Below are positions 1 through 10,937 of a DNA stretch of 64,000 nt, one piece after another. Position 1 is the first letter of the stretch, and each line of letters opens with the position of its first letter. The notes under the pieces are model-generated. The model worked only from the letters and a program-made list of their open reading frames with translations. It did no database searches and was not told the DNA's origin. A program made the translations under genes and the position numbers. Source of the stretch: Stenotrophomonas maltophilia (GTDB lineage: Bacteria; Pseudomonadota; Gammaproteobacteria; Xanthomonadales; Xanthomonadaceae); contig NZ_LT906480.1 of the NCBI RefSeq assembly GCF_900186865.1, forward strand, positions 2,374,001 through 2,438,000. The letters run 5' to 3'.

Positions 1-38
1 GATCATGAACCGGGACGCATGACACGGGAGTCGGGCCG

Positions 39-1178
39 ATGCAGGGTGCGAGCGTTCGCAGCAGCAGGGTATCCTCGCCTGCTGATGATCCAGCATGGTC
101 GAGAAACCAGGCGGAGTACGCGTTGAACATCGTCATTGTTGACGACCAGACGTCCGCGCGGACGATGCTGCGTCACGTCATCGAAGACATCGCGCCGGAA
201 CTGAGCGTGTATGACTTCGGTGATCCGCTGACCGCATTGGCTTGGTGCGAGGCGCACCCGGTCGACCTGCTGCTGCTCGATTACCGCATGCCGAAGATGG
301 ACGGGCTGGAGTTCGCCCGTCGATTCCGTCGCCTGCCCAAGCACCGCGATATCCCGGTGATCCTGATCACCGTGGTCGGCGACGAGCCGATCCGCCAGGC
401 GGCGCTGGAAGCGGGGGTCATCGACTTCCTGGTCAAGCCGATCCGCCCGCGCGAACTGCGCGCGCGCTGCTACAACCTGCTGCAGCTGCGCCAGCAGACC
501 GAGAACGTGAAGCAACGTGCGTTGTCGCTGGAGCAGCGCCTGCTGGCCAGCATGCACGAGGTCGAGGAACGCGAACGCGAGACCCTGTCGCGATTGGCGC
601 GGGCGATCGAGTTCCGTGATGCCGGCACCAGTGCCTATCTTGAACGCATGGCGCGCGTTGCGGGGCTGATCGCCGAGCAGCTTGGCCTGCCCGAAGACGA
701 CGTGCGCCTGATCGAGATGGCGGCACCGCTGCATGACATGGGCAAGATCGCCATTCCCGACGCGGTGCTGCTCAAGCAGGGCAAGCTCAATGACGAGGAG
801 CTGGCGATCATGCGCCGGCACCCACGCATCGGCCACGAGCTGCTCAGTGGCAGCCAGAACCGTTTCATCCAGGTGGGCGCGCTCATCGCGCTGCGCCATC
901 ACGAGCGCTATGACGGCAGCGGCTATCCCGACGGCCTGGTCGGCGAAGCGATCCCGCTGGAAGCGCGGATCGTTGCTGTCGCCGACGTCTTCGATGCGCT
1001 GATCTCGCCCCGTCCGTACAAGGAAGCATGGACCATGGAAGCCACACTGGCTTATCTGTACGCCCAGCGTGGGCGACTGTTCGATTCGCGTTGCGTGGAT
1101 GCGCTGATGCGCGGCCACCAGCAGTTGATGGATATCTGCGCCCAGCACTCGACGGCATCGACGCGACCGGGTGGGTGA
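39..1178 (+). CDS. rpfG: RpfG, DSF-responsive HD-GYP cyclic di-GMP phosphodiesterase
   Basis: Cytoplasmic response regulator that degrades cyclic di-GMP when phosphorylated by the DSF sensor RpfC. The 379-residue product has a receiver domain (about 30-150) with acceptor D81 in LLLLDYRMPKMDG. A C-terminal HD-GYP domain (about 185-365) follows, with the metal-binding pair H232-D233 and the signature HHERYDGSGYPDG near 287-299. From recall, Xanthomonas RpfG is about the same length. The ATG at 39 is supported by GGGAG eight bases upstream. The stop lies one base before the ATG of the sensor kinase, so the two genes are probably cotranscribed and translationally coupled. In Xanthomonas the order is rpfG-rpfH-rpfC; here no separate rpfH exists between them (see rpfC). 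The 38 bases before it are too short to assign. Confidence 0.96.
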   Translation: MQGASVRSSRVSSPADDPAWSRNQAEYALNIVIVDDQTSARTMLRHVIEDIAPELSVYDFGDPLTALAWCEAHPVDLLLLDYRMPKMDGLEFARRFRRLPKHRDIPVILITVVGDEPIRQAALEAGVIDFLVKPIRPRELRARCYNLLQLRQQTENVKQRALSLEQRLLASMHEVEERERETLSRLARAIEFRDAGTSAYLERMARVAGLIAEQLGLPEDDVRLIEMAAPLHDMGKIAIPDAVLLKQGKLNDEELAIMRRHPRIGHELLSGSQNRFIQVGALIALRHHERYDGSGYPDGLVGEAIPLEARIVAVADVFDALISPRPYKEAWTMEATLAYLYAQRGRLFDSRCVDALMRGHQQLMDICAQHSTASTRPGG

Positions 1179-1179
1179 C

Positions 1180-3903
1180 ATGCAGGACCTGTTCGCACGC
1201 GTGAGGCGTCGGCTGGCGCAGCGTCCGGATTCGGAACATGGCCAGGCGATCGTGCGGGTGGTGCTGATCTCGCTGATCCTGGTCTATGTTCTGTTGTCCG
1301 GCGCCCGCCTGCACCGGCTGGATCAGTACCAGGGCGCGCTGGCAACGGCGGTGACCGGGCTGGGCCTGTCGCTGCTGTTGTTCGGCTGGCTGCTGTGGAA
1401 GCCGCAGCGCTCGGACCCGCGGCGGGTGGCCGGGATGCTGGCCGATTACGGCCTGATCGCGATCGGCATGATCCAGATGGGTGAGCCGCTGGCGTGGGTG
1501 TATGCGGTGGTGATGTGGGTCACGGTGGGCAACGGCCTGCGCTTCGGGCCGCGTTACCTGACCGCTGCCATCGTGCTGGCGATGGTCAGTTTCGGCACTA
1601 CCGTGCTGTTGACTCCCTATTGGCAGGCCAACCTGGGGCTGGCCATTTCCCTGTGGTTGGGGTTGCTGGCAGTACCGTTGTGCTGCTCCTCCCTGCTGCG
1701 CCGAAGGATGCGACATCCAACCATGGATACGATTCCCGCCGCTGGATCCGACAAGCGCTCGCTGTTGGCCCGCTTCAAGCATCGCCTGTCCGGGCGCGAG
1801 GACAGCGAGCACGCGCAGAACCTGATCCGCATCATCATCACGGCACTGTTCATCAGCTATCTCGGCTGGCGCTCGCTGAGCGGCGGCGGTGAGGCGCTGA
1901 CGGCGACGTGGCTGATCCTCGCCTTCGAGCTGACCATTTCCGCCGGCCTGCTGACCGCGATCCTGGTCAATCCGGGCGTGTCGCATGTGCGCCGGGTGAT
2001 CGGCATGCTGACCGATTACACCTGCATGGCCTGGATCATGACCATCCAGGGCGAGCCGGCCGCACCGCTGTATGCGGTGATGCTGTGGGTGACGATCGGC
2101 AACGGCATGCGCTACGGCAGCACCTACCTGCGCGTGGCCACGGCCATGGGCTGCCTGGCCTTCCTGTGCACGGTGATGCTGTCGCCGTACTGGCGCGGCC
2201 ACGATTATCTGGGCTGGGGCCTGTTGCTGGGCCTGGGTGCGATTCCGCTGTACTTCGATTCGCTGCTGCATGCCTTGACCCGGGCGGTGGCCGAGGCGCG
2301 CCAGGCCAACGAAGCCAAGAGCCGCTTCCTGGCCAACATGAGCCATGAGTTCCGCACGCCGTTGAACGGGCTGGCCGGCATGACCGAAGTGCTGGCCACC
2401 ACCCGCCTGGACGACGAACAGCGCGAGTGCCTGAACACCATCCAGGCCTCGACCCGCAGCCTGCTGGCGCTGGTGGAAGAGGTGCTGGACATCTCCGCGA
2501 TCGAAGCTGGCAAGGTGCGCGTGGAGTGGCACGAGTTCGCGCTGGCCGACGTGCTGCAGGCGATCAACCTGATCCTGACCCCGCAGACCCGCTCCAAATC
2601 GCTGGATTATCGCGTGCAGGTGGACGACAACGTGCCGCCGCGCCTGCTCGGGGATGCCGGGCATCTGCAGCAGATCCTGCTGAACCTGATGGGCAACGCG
2701 GTCAAGTTCACCGACAGTGGCTACGTGCATCTGCGCGTGTCCAGCCCCGATGCGCTGGGCAGCGAGCGGATGCGCCTGCGATTCGAGATCGTCGATACCG
2801 GCATCGGCGTGCCGGTGGCGTTGCGCGGACGCCTGTTCAATGCCTTCGAGCAGGGCGATGTCGGCCTGGCCCGGCGCCATGAAGGCACCGGTCTGGGCAC
2901 CGCCATTGCCAAGGGCCTGGTCGAGTCGATGGGCGGGCAGGTCGGCTATGCGCCGAACAGCCCGCGCGGCAGCGTGTTCTGGGTCGAGATCACGCTGGAC
3001 GTCGCAGACACCTCATCAGCCCCGGCGGTTCCGTCCGAAGTGGCTGAAGCCGGCAATGTCATCGCGTTTTCCAACCCCTTCCTGCGCCATCGTGCACGGG
3101 TGCGGAGCCTGCGGGTTCTGGTCGCCGACGACCACGAGGCCAACCGCATGGTGCTGCAGCGGCTGCTGGAGAAGGCCGGCCACAAGGTCACCTGCGTCAA
3201 CGGCGGCGCTGAAGTGCTCGATGCGCTGGAGCAGGCCAGTTACGACGCAGCGATCGTCGACCTGCACATGCCCGGCATGAGCGGACTGGATCTGCTCAAG
3301 CAGTTGCGGGTGATGCAGGCCAGCGGCATGCCTTACGTTCCGGTCATGGTGCTGAGCGCAGACGTCACCCCCGAGTCCATCCTGCGTTGCGAGCAGGCCG
3401 GCGCCCGCGCCTTCCTTGCCAAGCCCGTGGTGGCCACCCGCCTGCTGGAAGTGCTGGCCGATGTCGCCGCCAACACCCGCGCCGAGCCCGGCATACAGTC
3501 GGTGCCTGCATTGCCGGTCGGCGATGGCGTGCTCGATACCGCGGTGCTGGACGAGCTGGCGTCGCTGGGCATGGGCGATGGCTTCGAACGCAAGTTCATC
3601 GACCAGTGCCTGGCGGACGTTGACGCGAGCATGGGCCAGCTGCAGGGCTGCGGCGAGCGCCAGGCATGGGAGGATTTCCGCGAGCACGCCCACGCGCTGC
3701 GTGGCGTGGCGAGCAACCTGGGGCTTGTCCAGGTTGCCGCCTCCAGTGGCGAAATCATGCGCATGGCGGACTGGCAGCTGAAGGGTGAATGGAGCTCCCG
3801 CCTCGGCAACTTGGCGACCGCTCTGCGCAACGGCAGGAATGCGTTGGCTGCCCGTAGTGCGGGGGCACCGCACCGCGACGACAGCGAGCGCAGCCCGTCC
3901 TGA
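1180..3903 (+). CDS. rpfC: RpfC, hybrid sensor kinase with doubled membrane input domain
   Basis: Inner-membrane hybrid histidine kinase that senses the fatty-acid signal DSF, represses its synthase RpfF by binding, and phosphorylates RpfG. Read from ATG 1180 it has 907 residues. Two consecutive copies of a roughly five-helix membrane module (about 1-175 and 190-370) start with alike segments, RRRLAQRPDSEHGQAIVR and KHRLSGREDSEHAQNLIR. They are followed by HisKA (H389 in NMSHEFRTPLNGL), HATPase, a receiver (D694 in VDLHMPG) and HPt (H838 in HAHALRG). Xanthomonas RpfC has a single module and about 726 residues. The first copy here looks like the separate Xanthomonas gene rpfH fused in frame. 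An internal in-frame ATG at 1723 with GAAGGA upstream would give exactly 726 residues. A GTG at 1171 is an alternative start. This fits the ten-helix rpf-1 type described for S. maltophilia. Confidence 0.95.
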   Translation: MQDLFARVRRRLAQRPDSEHGQAIVRVVLISLILVYVLLSGARLHRLDQYQGALATAVTGLGLSLLLFGWLLWKPQRSDPRRVAGMLADYGLIAIGMIQMGEPLAWVYAVVMWVTVGNGLRFGPRYLTAAIVLAMVSFGTTVLLTPYWQANLGLAISLWLGLLAVPLCCSSLLRRRMRHPTMDTIPAAGSDKRSLLARFKHRLSGREDSEHAQNLIRIIITALFISYLGWRSLSGGGEALTATWLILAFELTISAGLLTAILVNPGVSHVRRVIGMLTDYTCMAWIMTIQGEPAAPLYAVMLWVTIGNGMRYGSTYLRVATAMGCLAFLCTVMLSPYWRGHDYLGWGLLLGLGAIPLYFDSLLHALTRAVAEARQANEAKSRFLANMSHEFRTPLNGLAGMTEVLATTRLDDEQRECLNTIQASTRSLLALVEEVLDISAIEAGKVRVEWHEFALADVLQAINLILTPQTRSKSLDYRVQVDDNVPPRLLGDAGHLQQILLNLMGNAVKFTDSGYVHLRVSSPDALGSERMRLRFEIVDTGIGVPVALRGRLFNAFEQGDVGLARRHEGTGLGTAIAKGLVESMGGQVGYAPNSPRGSVFWVEITLDVADTSSAPAVPSEVAEAGNVIAFSNPFLRHRARVRSLRVLVADDHEANRMVLQRLLEKAGHKVTCVNGGAEVLDALEQASYDAAIVDLHMPGMSGLDLLKQLRVMQASGMPYVPVMVLSADVTPESILRCEQAGARAFLAKPVVATRLLEVLADVAANTRAEPGIQSVPALPVGDGVLDTAVLDELASLGMGDGFERKFIDQCLADVDASMGQLQGCGERQAWEDFREHAHALRGVASNLGLVQVAASSGEIMRMADWQLKGEWSSRLGNLATALRNGRNALAARSAGAPHRDDSERSPS

Positions 3904-3915
3904 CCCGCCAGACGA

Positions 3916-4785
3916 TCAGGCCGGGTCGCCATTGCGCCGGGCCTGCGCCCGTACCAGCCGATCCATGGTGCGCAGGGACTTCTCGCCGAGCTGCATCGCA
4001 GTGTCTACCCAGATCTCGGTGATCCGCATCATTTCATGCAGCGGCACCATGGTGGCGATCTCGTTGACCTCACGCATCGCCGCCCAGGCGTGCGGGATGC
4101 GTCGGCTTTCCTTGATCACCTGTTCGACTGCGGCAACACCTTCGCCCACCGGCACCACGATGTCGACCAGGCCCATTTCCTTCAGCTGGCTGGCGGTGTA
4201 GAGGTTGCCTTCCAGCATGATCTTCTCCGCCAGCCGCGGACTGATCCGCTGGCACAGGAAGGAGTAGGCACCCATGCCGGGGAACAGGTCGAACAGCACC
4301 TCCGGCAGGCCCATCAACACGCCTTCCTCGGCGACGATGGTGTGACAGCTCAGTGCGGCCTCGAAGCCGCCCCCCAGTGCATTGCCCTGGACCAGGGCAA
4401 TGCTGTGGGCACGGGTGCCCAGGCCGGCATGGAAGGCATGCACGCCGCGCACGCAGCGCTGGGCATAGTCGAGCAGGCGGGCGCGGTCGCCCTCGCGGAT
4501 CAGGCGGCAGAACAGTTCGAGATCGCCGCCCAGGTTGAACACGTCGCTGTCCGAGGCAAGCACGACATGGGGTGACAGAGCGTGCGAGGCGCTGAGGCGA
4601 TCGCCCAGTTCGCGCTGGTAGTCGACGATGTCATCGACCAGGCGCGAGGCGAAGCAAGGCCGGCCTGGCTGGTTGACCAGGCTGGCGTGCATATGGATCC
4701 AGTAAACATCCCGCTCGGGTTCTTCGGTGATACGCAGGGTAGGGTGCTGCGAGGGACGGGTAATGATGGGGCGTACTGCAGACAT
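3916..4785 (-). CDS. rpfF: RpfF, DSF synthase of the crotonase family
   Basis: Makes the diffusible signal factor, a cis-2-unsaturated fatty acid, from acyl-ACP by combined thioesterase and dehydratase activity in the cytoplasm. The 289-residue protein is full length and has the crotonase fold: oxyanion-hole region near 134-142 (GNALGGGFEAA) and the two glutamates E142 and E162 (GLPEVLFDLFPGMGAYSF), which match Xanthomonas E141 and E161. The ATG at 4785 is preceded by GGAGAA. It converges on rpfC with only 12 bases between stops. A rho-independent terminator separates it from rpfB upstream, so it should have its own promoter in 4786-4924; no clear consensus was found there. Activity is expected to be restrained by RpfC binding. 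Confidence 0.96.
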   Translation of the reverse strand: MSAVRPIITRPSQHPTLRITEEPERDVYWIHMHASLVNQPGRPCFASRLVDDIVDYQRELGDRLSASHALSPHVVLASDSDVFNLGGDLELFCRLIREGDRARLLDYAQRCVRGVHAFHAGLGTRAHSIALVQGNALGGGFEAALSCHTIVAEEGVLMGLPEVLFDLFPGMGAYSFLCQRISPRLAEKIMLEGNLYTASQLKEMGLVDIVVPVGEGVAAVEQVIKESRRIPHAWAAMREVNEIATMVPLHEMMRITEIWVDTAMQLGEKSLRTMDRLVRAQARRNGDPA

Positions 4786-4924
4786 GGGAGTTCTCCGTGT
4801 GACCGTCCGGCCAACCGCAGAGCGGACGGAGAGGAGTGAGGGGGCGAGCTGAACATGCGGCGGCGACTGATTCTATGCACCCGTCGTGAACCGCCCGCAA
4901 GCGCCGGGCCGGCCATGTTCCGGC

Positions 4925-4956
4925 AATAAAAAGACCCCGCCGTCTCCGGCGGGGTC
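4925..4956 (-). terminator. Rho-independent terminator after rpfB
   Basis: Reading leftward from rpfB, a GC-rich stem GACCCCGCCG/CGGCGGGGTC with a four-base loop is followed by a T-rich run (TCTTTTTATT on the minus strand). It lies between rpfB and rpfF and implies that the two are not a simple operon. Confidence 0.85.
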
Positions 4957-4985
4957 CCCTGTACTGTCGTGTTGCCCGGAAACCC

Positions 4986-6662
4986 TTACTGGGCGGGCGT
5001 ATCACGCAGCTCGCGACGGAGAATCTTGCCTACGTTGGTCTTCGGCAGCTCCTTTCGGAATTCTACGATTCTGGGGTGCTTGTAACCGGTCAGGTTGGCC
5101 CGGGCATGTTCCTTGACCATTTCCGCGGTCAGGCTCGGGTCCTTCTTCACGATCACGACCTTCACTACCTCGCCGGACTTCTCGTCCGGGACACCGACCG
5201 CAGCCACTTCCAACACGCCGGGCATCATCGCGATGACGTCCTCGACCTCGTTCGGGTACACATTGAAGCCGGACACCAGGATCATGTCCTTCTTGCGGTC
5301 GACGATGTAGAAGAAGCCCTGTTCGTCCATCTTCGCCATGTCGCCGGTGTGCAGCCAGCCGTCGGCGTCGATGGCGGTGGCGGTTTCCTCCGGGCGCTGC
5401 CAGTAGCCCTTCATCACCTGCGGACCCTTGATGCACAGCTCGCCCACTTCGCCCAGCGCCAGGATGTTGCCGTTGTCGTCCTTGATGCACGCATCGGTGG
5501 ACGGGATCGGCAGGCCGATGGCGCCGTTGTACTCGGGCAGGGTGAGCGGGTTGATGCAGGCTGCCGGCGAGGTCTCGGTCAGGCCATAGGCTTCGACCAG
5601 GGTCACCCCGGTGACCTTCTTCCAGCGTTCGGCCACGGCACGTTGTACCGCCATGCCGCCGCCGAGGGTGAACTTGACCGAAGAAAAGTCGATCTCGTCG
5701 AAGCCGGGCGTGTTGAGCAGGCCGTTGAACAGCGTGTTGACGCCGGTGATGGCGGTGAAGCGGGTGCCCTTGAGCTCCTTGACGAAACCCTTCATGTCGC
5801 GCGGGTTGGTGATCAGGTGGTTGCAGCCACCGAACTTCATGAAGACCAGGCCGTTCGCGGTCAACGCGAAGATGTGGTACAGCGGCAGGGCAGTGATGAT
5901 CACTTCCTTGCCCGGCTCGATGCCCGAGGTGGACAGCCACGCCGAGGCCTGCTGCATGTTGGCGATCAGGTTGCGGTTGGTCAGCATCGCGCCCTTGGCC
6001 ACGCCGGTGGTACCGCCGGTGTACTGCAGGAAGGCGATGTCGTCGTGGTCGATCTCGACAGGCGGAAGCGCGTGGCGGCTGCCCAGCTTGAGCGCCTGCC
6101 TGAAGCGGACGGCGCCCTTGATGTGGTAGTTGGGCACCATCTTCTTGACGTACTTCAGTACGAAGTTGACGATCGCGCCCTTGGCGCCGAGCAGGTCGCC
6201 CAGGCCGGTGGTGACCACGTGCTTGACCGGCGTATCGGCGATGACCTGTTCGACGGTGTCGCCGAAGTTGTCGACCACCACCAGCGCACTGACGCCCGCG
6301 TCGATCAGCTGGTGCTTGAGCTCGCGCGCGGTGTACAGCGGGTTGACGTTGACCACGGTCAGTCCGGCGCGCAGCACGCCGAAGGTGGCCACCGGGTACT
6401 GCAGGCAGTTGGGCATCATCAGGGCGACGCGGTCACCCTTCTTGAGCTTGAGCTCACCCAGCAGGTAGGCGGCGAACTGGGTGACCAGCGCATCGGTCTC
6501 ACCGTAGGTGAGCACTTTGCCGAAGCTGGAGTAGGCTGGACGGTCGCGGAATTTCGCGACGGAAGCGTCGAAGACCGAAGCTACCGAATGGAACTCGTTG
6601 ACGTCGATTTCGGCGGGAACGCCTTTCGGATAGCTCTGCAGCCAGGGACGATCCAGACTCAT
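4986..6662 (-). CDS. rpfB: RpfB, long-chain acyl-CoA synthetase
   Basis: ATP-dependent fatty-acyl-CoA ligase (FadD family). In Xanthomonas RpfB is linked to DSF turnover and fatty-acid recycling. The 558-residue product has the adenylation motif YTGGTTGVAKGAMLTNRN, the later motifs EAYGLTETSPA and GWLHTGDMAKMDEQG, and the C-terminal lysine region KTNVGKILRREL. The start was set at the ATG of MSLDRPW (6662), preceded by GGAGGGGG; an upstream in-frame Met at 6728 lacks such support. The length agrees with Xanthomonas RpfB (about 560). It lies upstream of rpfF, but a terminator separates them. The neighbouring gene on the other side is betA. Confidence 0.93.
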   Translation of the reverse strand: MSLDRPWLQSYPKGVPAEIDVNEFHSVASVFDASVAKFRDRPAYSSFGKVLTYGETDALVTQFAAYLLGELKLKKGDRVALMMPNCLQYPVATFGVLRAGLTVVNVNPLYTARELKHQLIDAGVSALVVVDNFGDTVEQVIADTPVKHVVTTGLGDLLGAKGAIVNFVLKYVKKMVPNYHIKGAVRFRQALKLGSRHALPPVEIDHDDIAFLQYTGGTTGVAKGAMLTNRNLIANMQQASAWLSTSGIEPGKEVIITALPLYHIFALTANGLVFMKFGGCNHLITNPRDMKGFVKELKGTRFTAITGVNTLFNGLLNTPGFDEIDFSSVKFTLGGGMAVQRAVAERWKKVTGVTLVEAYGLTETSPAACINPLTLPEYNGAIGLPIPSTDACIKDDNGNILALGEVGELCIKGPQVMKGYWQRPEETATAIDADGWLHTGDMAKMDEQGFFYIVDRKKDMILVSGFNVYPNEVEDVIAMMPGVLEVAAVGVPDEKSGEVVKVVIVKKDPSLTAEMVKEHARANLTGYKHPRIVEFRKELPKTNVGKILRRELRDTPAQ

Positions 6663-6758
6663 ATTCCCCCTCCAGGAATCGTGATGTATTAGGTTCCGGC
6701 CCTGAGCGTAGCGACAATGGCCGTTCATTGCAGCATACCCCGCCGTAGGGAAAACGCG

Positions 6759-6780
6759 AAGAGGCCCCGAAGGGCCTCTT
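6759..6780 (-). terminator. Hairpin terminator downstream of betA
   Basis: Perfect stem AAGAGGCCC/GGGCCTCTT with loop TTCG on the minus strand, followed after four bases by TTTT. It lies at the end of betIBA and shortly before the rpfB promoter region. Confidence 0.7.
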
Positions 6781-6785
6781 TGCTT

Positions 6786-6857
6786 GGTACTGCCGGCTGG
6801 CCGGCATCTGCGCTCGATCGGGATTCCGGTGGATGCCGGCCAGCGGCCGGCACGACC
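6786..6857. repeat. SMAG-type REP pair
   Basis: Two short palindromic units face each other: GGTACTGCCGGCTGGCCGGC at 6786-6805 and a longer one with stem GCCGGCC/GGCCGGC at 6828-6857. They match the GTAG-headed REP family of S. maltophilia and sit between the betA stop and its terminator, where they may act on mRNA 3' ends. Confidence 0.75.
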
Positions 6858-6881
6858 GTGTCGCCAAGCGGGGCGCTTGCG

Positions 6882-8564
6882 TCAGTCCTGCTTGCGCACC
6901 GGTGCACCGTTGGCCTTGTAGTACGGCGCGGTGCTGCGGGCCAGCGGGGTGCGGCCGCGGATCACGTCGGCCAGCTTCTCGGCCATCATGATGGTCGGCG
7001 CGTTGAGGTTGCCGGTCACCACCTGCGGCATGATCGAGGCATCGACGATGCGCAGGCCTTCCAGCCCGTGCACGCGGCCCTGGCCGTCGACCACCGCCAT
7101 CGGGTCATCGGCGTGGCCCATCTTGTTCGAGCACGACGGGTGATAGGCGGTCTCGGCATGTTCGCGGACGAACGCATCGATCTGCGCATCGGTCTGCAGC
7201 GCGCTGCCCGGGGAAATCTCTCGGCCGCTGTACGGTGCCAGCGCCGGCTGCGCGAAGATCTCGCGGGTGATGCGGATCGCCGCGCGGAACTCGCGCCAGT
7301 CCTGCTCATGCGACATGTAGTTGAAGAGGATGCTCGGATGTTCGCGCGGATCCTTCGAACGCACGTGGATGCGGCCGCGGCTGGGCGAGCGCATCGAACC
7401 GACGTGCATCTGGAAGCTGTGCGCCTTGATCGGGTTGGAGCCGTTGTAATTGATCGCCACCGGCAGGAAGTGGTACTGCAGGTTCGGCCAGCCGAATTCG
7501 GCGTCGCTGCGGATGAAGCCGCCGGCCTCGAACTGGTTGCTGGCGCCGATGCCGGTGCCCAGGAACAGCCACTCGGCGCCGATGGCCGGCTGGTTGTACA
7601 GCTTCAGTGCCGGTGCCAGCGAGACCGGCTTCTTGCACTCGTACTGCAGGTACATCTCCAGGTGGTCCTGCAGGTTGGCGCCGACGCCCGGCAGGTGGTG
7701 CACCAGGTCGATGTCCAGGCTGCGCAGCAGGTCGGCCGGGCCGACGCCCGAACGCTGCAGGATCTGCGGCGAGGCGATGGCACCGCCACACAGCAGCACT
7801 TCGCGGCGCGCGGTGGCACGCTGCGGCTGGTCGTTGTGCAGCCACTGCACGCCCACCGCACGCTTGCCGGAGAACAGGATGCGGTCGGTAAGCGCGTGGG
7901 TGACGATGGTCAGGTTCGGGCGCGGCTTGGCCAGGTCCAGGTAACCACGGGCGGTGCTGGAGCGACGGCCCTTCGGGGTCACCGTGCGGTCCATCGGGCC
8001 GAAGCCTTCCTGCTGGTAGCCGTTGAGGTCGTCGGTGCGCGGGTAGCCGGCCTGCACGCCGGCTTCGACCATCGCAGCGAACAGCTCGTTGTTACCGGCC
8101 TTCGGCGTGGTCACGCGCAGCGGGCCGTCGCCACCGTGGTAGTCGTTGGGGCCGATGTCACGGGTTTCCGCCTTGCGGAAGTATGGCAGGCAGTCCAGGT
8201 AGGTCCAGTCTTCCAGGCCCGGCATGCTGGCCCAGTTGTCGTAATCCATCGCGTTGCCGCGGATGTAGCACATGCCGTTGATCAGCGACGAGCCGCCCAG
8301 GCCCTTGCCGCGGCCGCAGTCCATGCGGCGGTTGTTCATGAAGGGCTCGGGATCGGTCTTGTACGCCCAGTTGTAGCGCTTGCCCTGCAGCGGGAAGGCC
8401 AGTGCCGCCGGCATCTGGGTACGGAAGTCGAGCCGGTAGTCCGGGCCACCGGCTTCCAGCAGCAGCACGCTGACATCGGCATCTTCGGTGAGGCGGGTAG
8501 CCAGCACGTTGCCGGCCGAACCGGCGCCGATGATGATGTAGTCGTACTCGTTGTGGGTGCTCAT
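6882..8564 (-). CDS. betA: Choline dehydrogenase BetA
   Basis: Membrane-associated FAD flavoprotein that oxidises choline to betaine aldehyde, the first step of glycine-betaine synthesis. The 560-residue GMC oxidoreductase has the N-terminal dinucleotide-binding motif [15 protein letters not shown], the first GMC signature [20 protein letters not shown], the second signature in [17 protein letters not shown], and the C-terminal active-site histidine region [10 protein letters not shown]. The length is normal for the family. It is the last gene of betI-betB-betA, 101 bases after betB, and should be controlled by BetI and choline. Confidence 0.95.
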   Translation of the reverse strand: MSTHNEYDYIIIGAGSAGNVLATRLTEDADVSVLLLEAGGPDYRLDFRTQMPAALAFPLQGKRYNWAYKTDPEPFMNNRRMDCGRGKGLGGSSLINGMCYIRGNAMDYDNWASMPGLEDWTYLDCLPYFRKAETRDIGPNDYHGGDGPLRVTTPKAGNNELFAAMVEAGVQAGYPRTDDLNGYQQEGFGPMDRTVTPKGRRSSTARGYLDLAKPRPNLTIVTHALTDRILFSGKRAVGVQWLHNDQPQRATARREVLLCGGAIASPQILQRSGVGPADLLRSLDIDLVHHLPGVGANLQDHLEMYLQYECKKPVSLAPALKLYNQPAIGAEWLFLGTGIGASNQFEAGGFIRSDAEFGWPNLQYHFLPVAINYNGSNPIKAHSFQMHVGSMRSPSRGRIHVRSKDPREHPSILFNYMSHEQDWREFRAAIRITREIFAQPALAPYSGREISPGSALQTDAQIDAFVREHAETAYHPSCSNKMGHADDPMAVVDGQGRVHGLEGLRIVDASIMPQVVTGNLNAPTIMMAEKLADVIRGRTPLARSTAPYYKANGAPVRKQD

Positions 8565-8665
8565 GGGTGTCTCCTGCAGGCCGGGGCGCGCTGCATGCAG
8601 GCGGCCCGGCGGAATGTCGGATCGGCGCGGTGGCCGGACGAGGGTGCGCGCTCGGGGCGCGCCGG

Positions 8666-10138
<1,473 letters not shown>

Positions 10139-10176
10139 GGGGCGTACTCCTTGGAAGGGGGCGGGTGCTGAAGCGC

Positions 10177-10767
10177 TTATAGCGCGACAGCCTGCAACTG
10201 GAAGTCGATGTAGCCGTAAGCGATGCGCCGGGACTTCTCGGCGTTGAACTGGCCGCCGACCAGGCTGCCGCGCAGCCACAGGCCATCGATCATCGCGGCC
10301 AGCCCGCGGGCGGCCAGGCGGGCCTGCGGGTGGGGCAGCAGGCGGTTGAACTGGTGGCACAGGTTGGAGAACAGGCGCTGGTCGTTGGCGCGCTGCAGCC
10401 GGGCCAGTTCCGGCTGGTGCATGCTCGCGGCCCAGAAGGTGAGCCAGACGCGCATCGCGGTGCCGTTGATCTGGCTGTCGTCGAAGTTGCCGTCGACGAT
10501 GGCGCGCAGCTGCTCGCGCGGGTCGTCGCTGGCGTCGGCGCGGTAGCGGGTGACCGCGTCCTTCAGCTCGCGCAGGATCTGCCGCATTGCAGCATTGAGA
10601 AGGCCGTCCTTGTCGCCGAAGTAGTGGGCGACGATGCCGCTGGACAGCCCTGCCTTCTTCGCGATGGTGGCGACGGTCGCATCGGCCATGCCGATCTCGT
10701 CGATGGTCTGGAAAGTGGCCCGGATCAGCTGTTCGCGCCGTACCGGTTCCACGCCTTTCTTCGGCAT
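10177..10767 (-). CDS. betI: Choline-responsive repressor BetI
   Basis: TetR-family repressor of the bet genes whose inducer is choline. The start at ATG 10767 ([11 protein letters not shown]) gives 196 residues, close to E. coli BetI (about 195). The N-terminal helix-turn-helix is visible as [20 protein letters not shown]. An in-frame Met at 10839 would put the start inside the operator palindrome, so it was rejected. It is the first gene of betIBA and divergent from betT. Confidence 0.94.
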   Translation of the reverse strand: MPKKGVEPVRREQLIRATFQTIDEIGMADATVATIAKKAGLSSGIVAHYFGDKDGLLNAAMRQILRELKDAVTRYRADASDDPREQLRAIVDGNFDDSQINGTAMRVWLTFWAASMHQPELARLQRANDQRLFSNLCHQFNRLLPHPQARLAARGLAAMIDGLWLRGSLVGGQFNAEKSRRIAYGYIDFQLQAVAL

Positions 10768-10819
10768 TGTCTCTCCACGGATTGCGACCCGAAGGATCGG
10801 GCTGCCCGCCATTATGCTT

Positions 10820-10847
10820 TTTATTGATTGAACGTTCAATCAATAAA
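10820..10847. promoter_or_regulatory. BetI operator, perfect 28-bp palindrome
   Basis: Perfect inverted repeat with half-site TTTATTGATTGAAC and no central spacer, placed 52 bases before betI and about 90 before betT. Its position between the divergent bet units and its AT-rich character, unlike the flanks, make it the expected TetR-type binding site for autoregulation and choline induction. Confidence 0.88.
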
Positions 10848-10937
10848 CCCTAGGATGCGCTCGCGCCCCACGCCATGGGCCCGGTTTACCGGTCCGGCCC
10901 CGCCCATGTGCTCCCTCGGACTTGATGAGACGACCCC

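Noticed and set aside
883..2880. Long minus-strand open frame (about 665 codons) opposite rpfG and rpfC
   Set aside because: His/Gln/Ala/Arg-rich shadow typical of high-GC DNA. It has no domain and is antisense to two well-supported genes.
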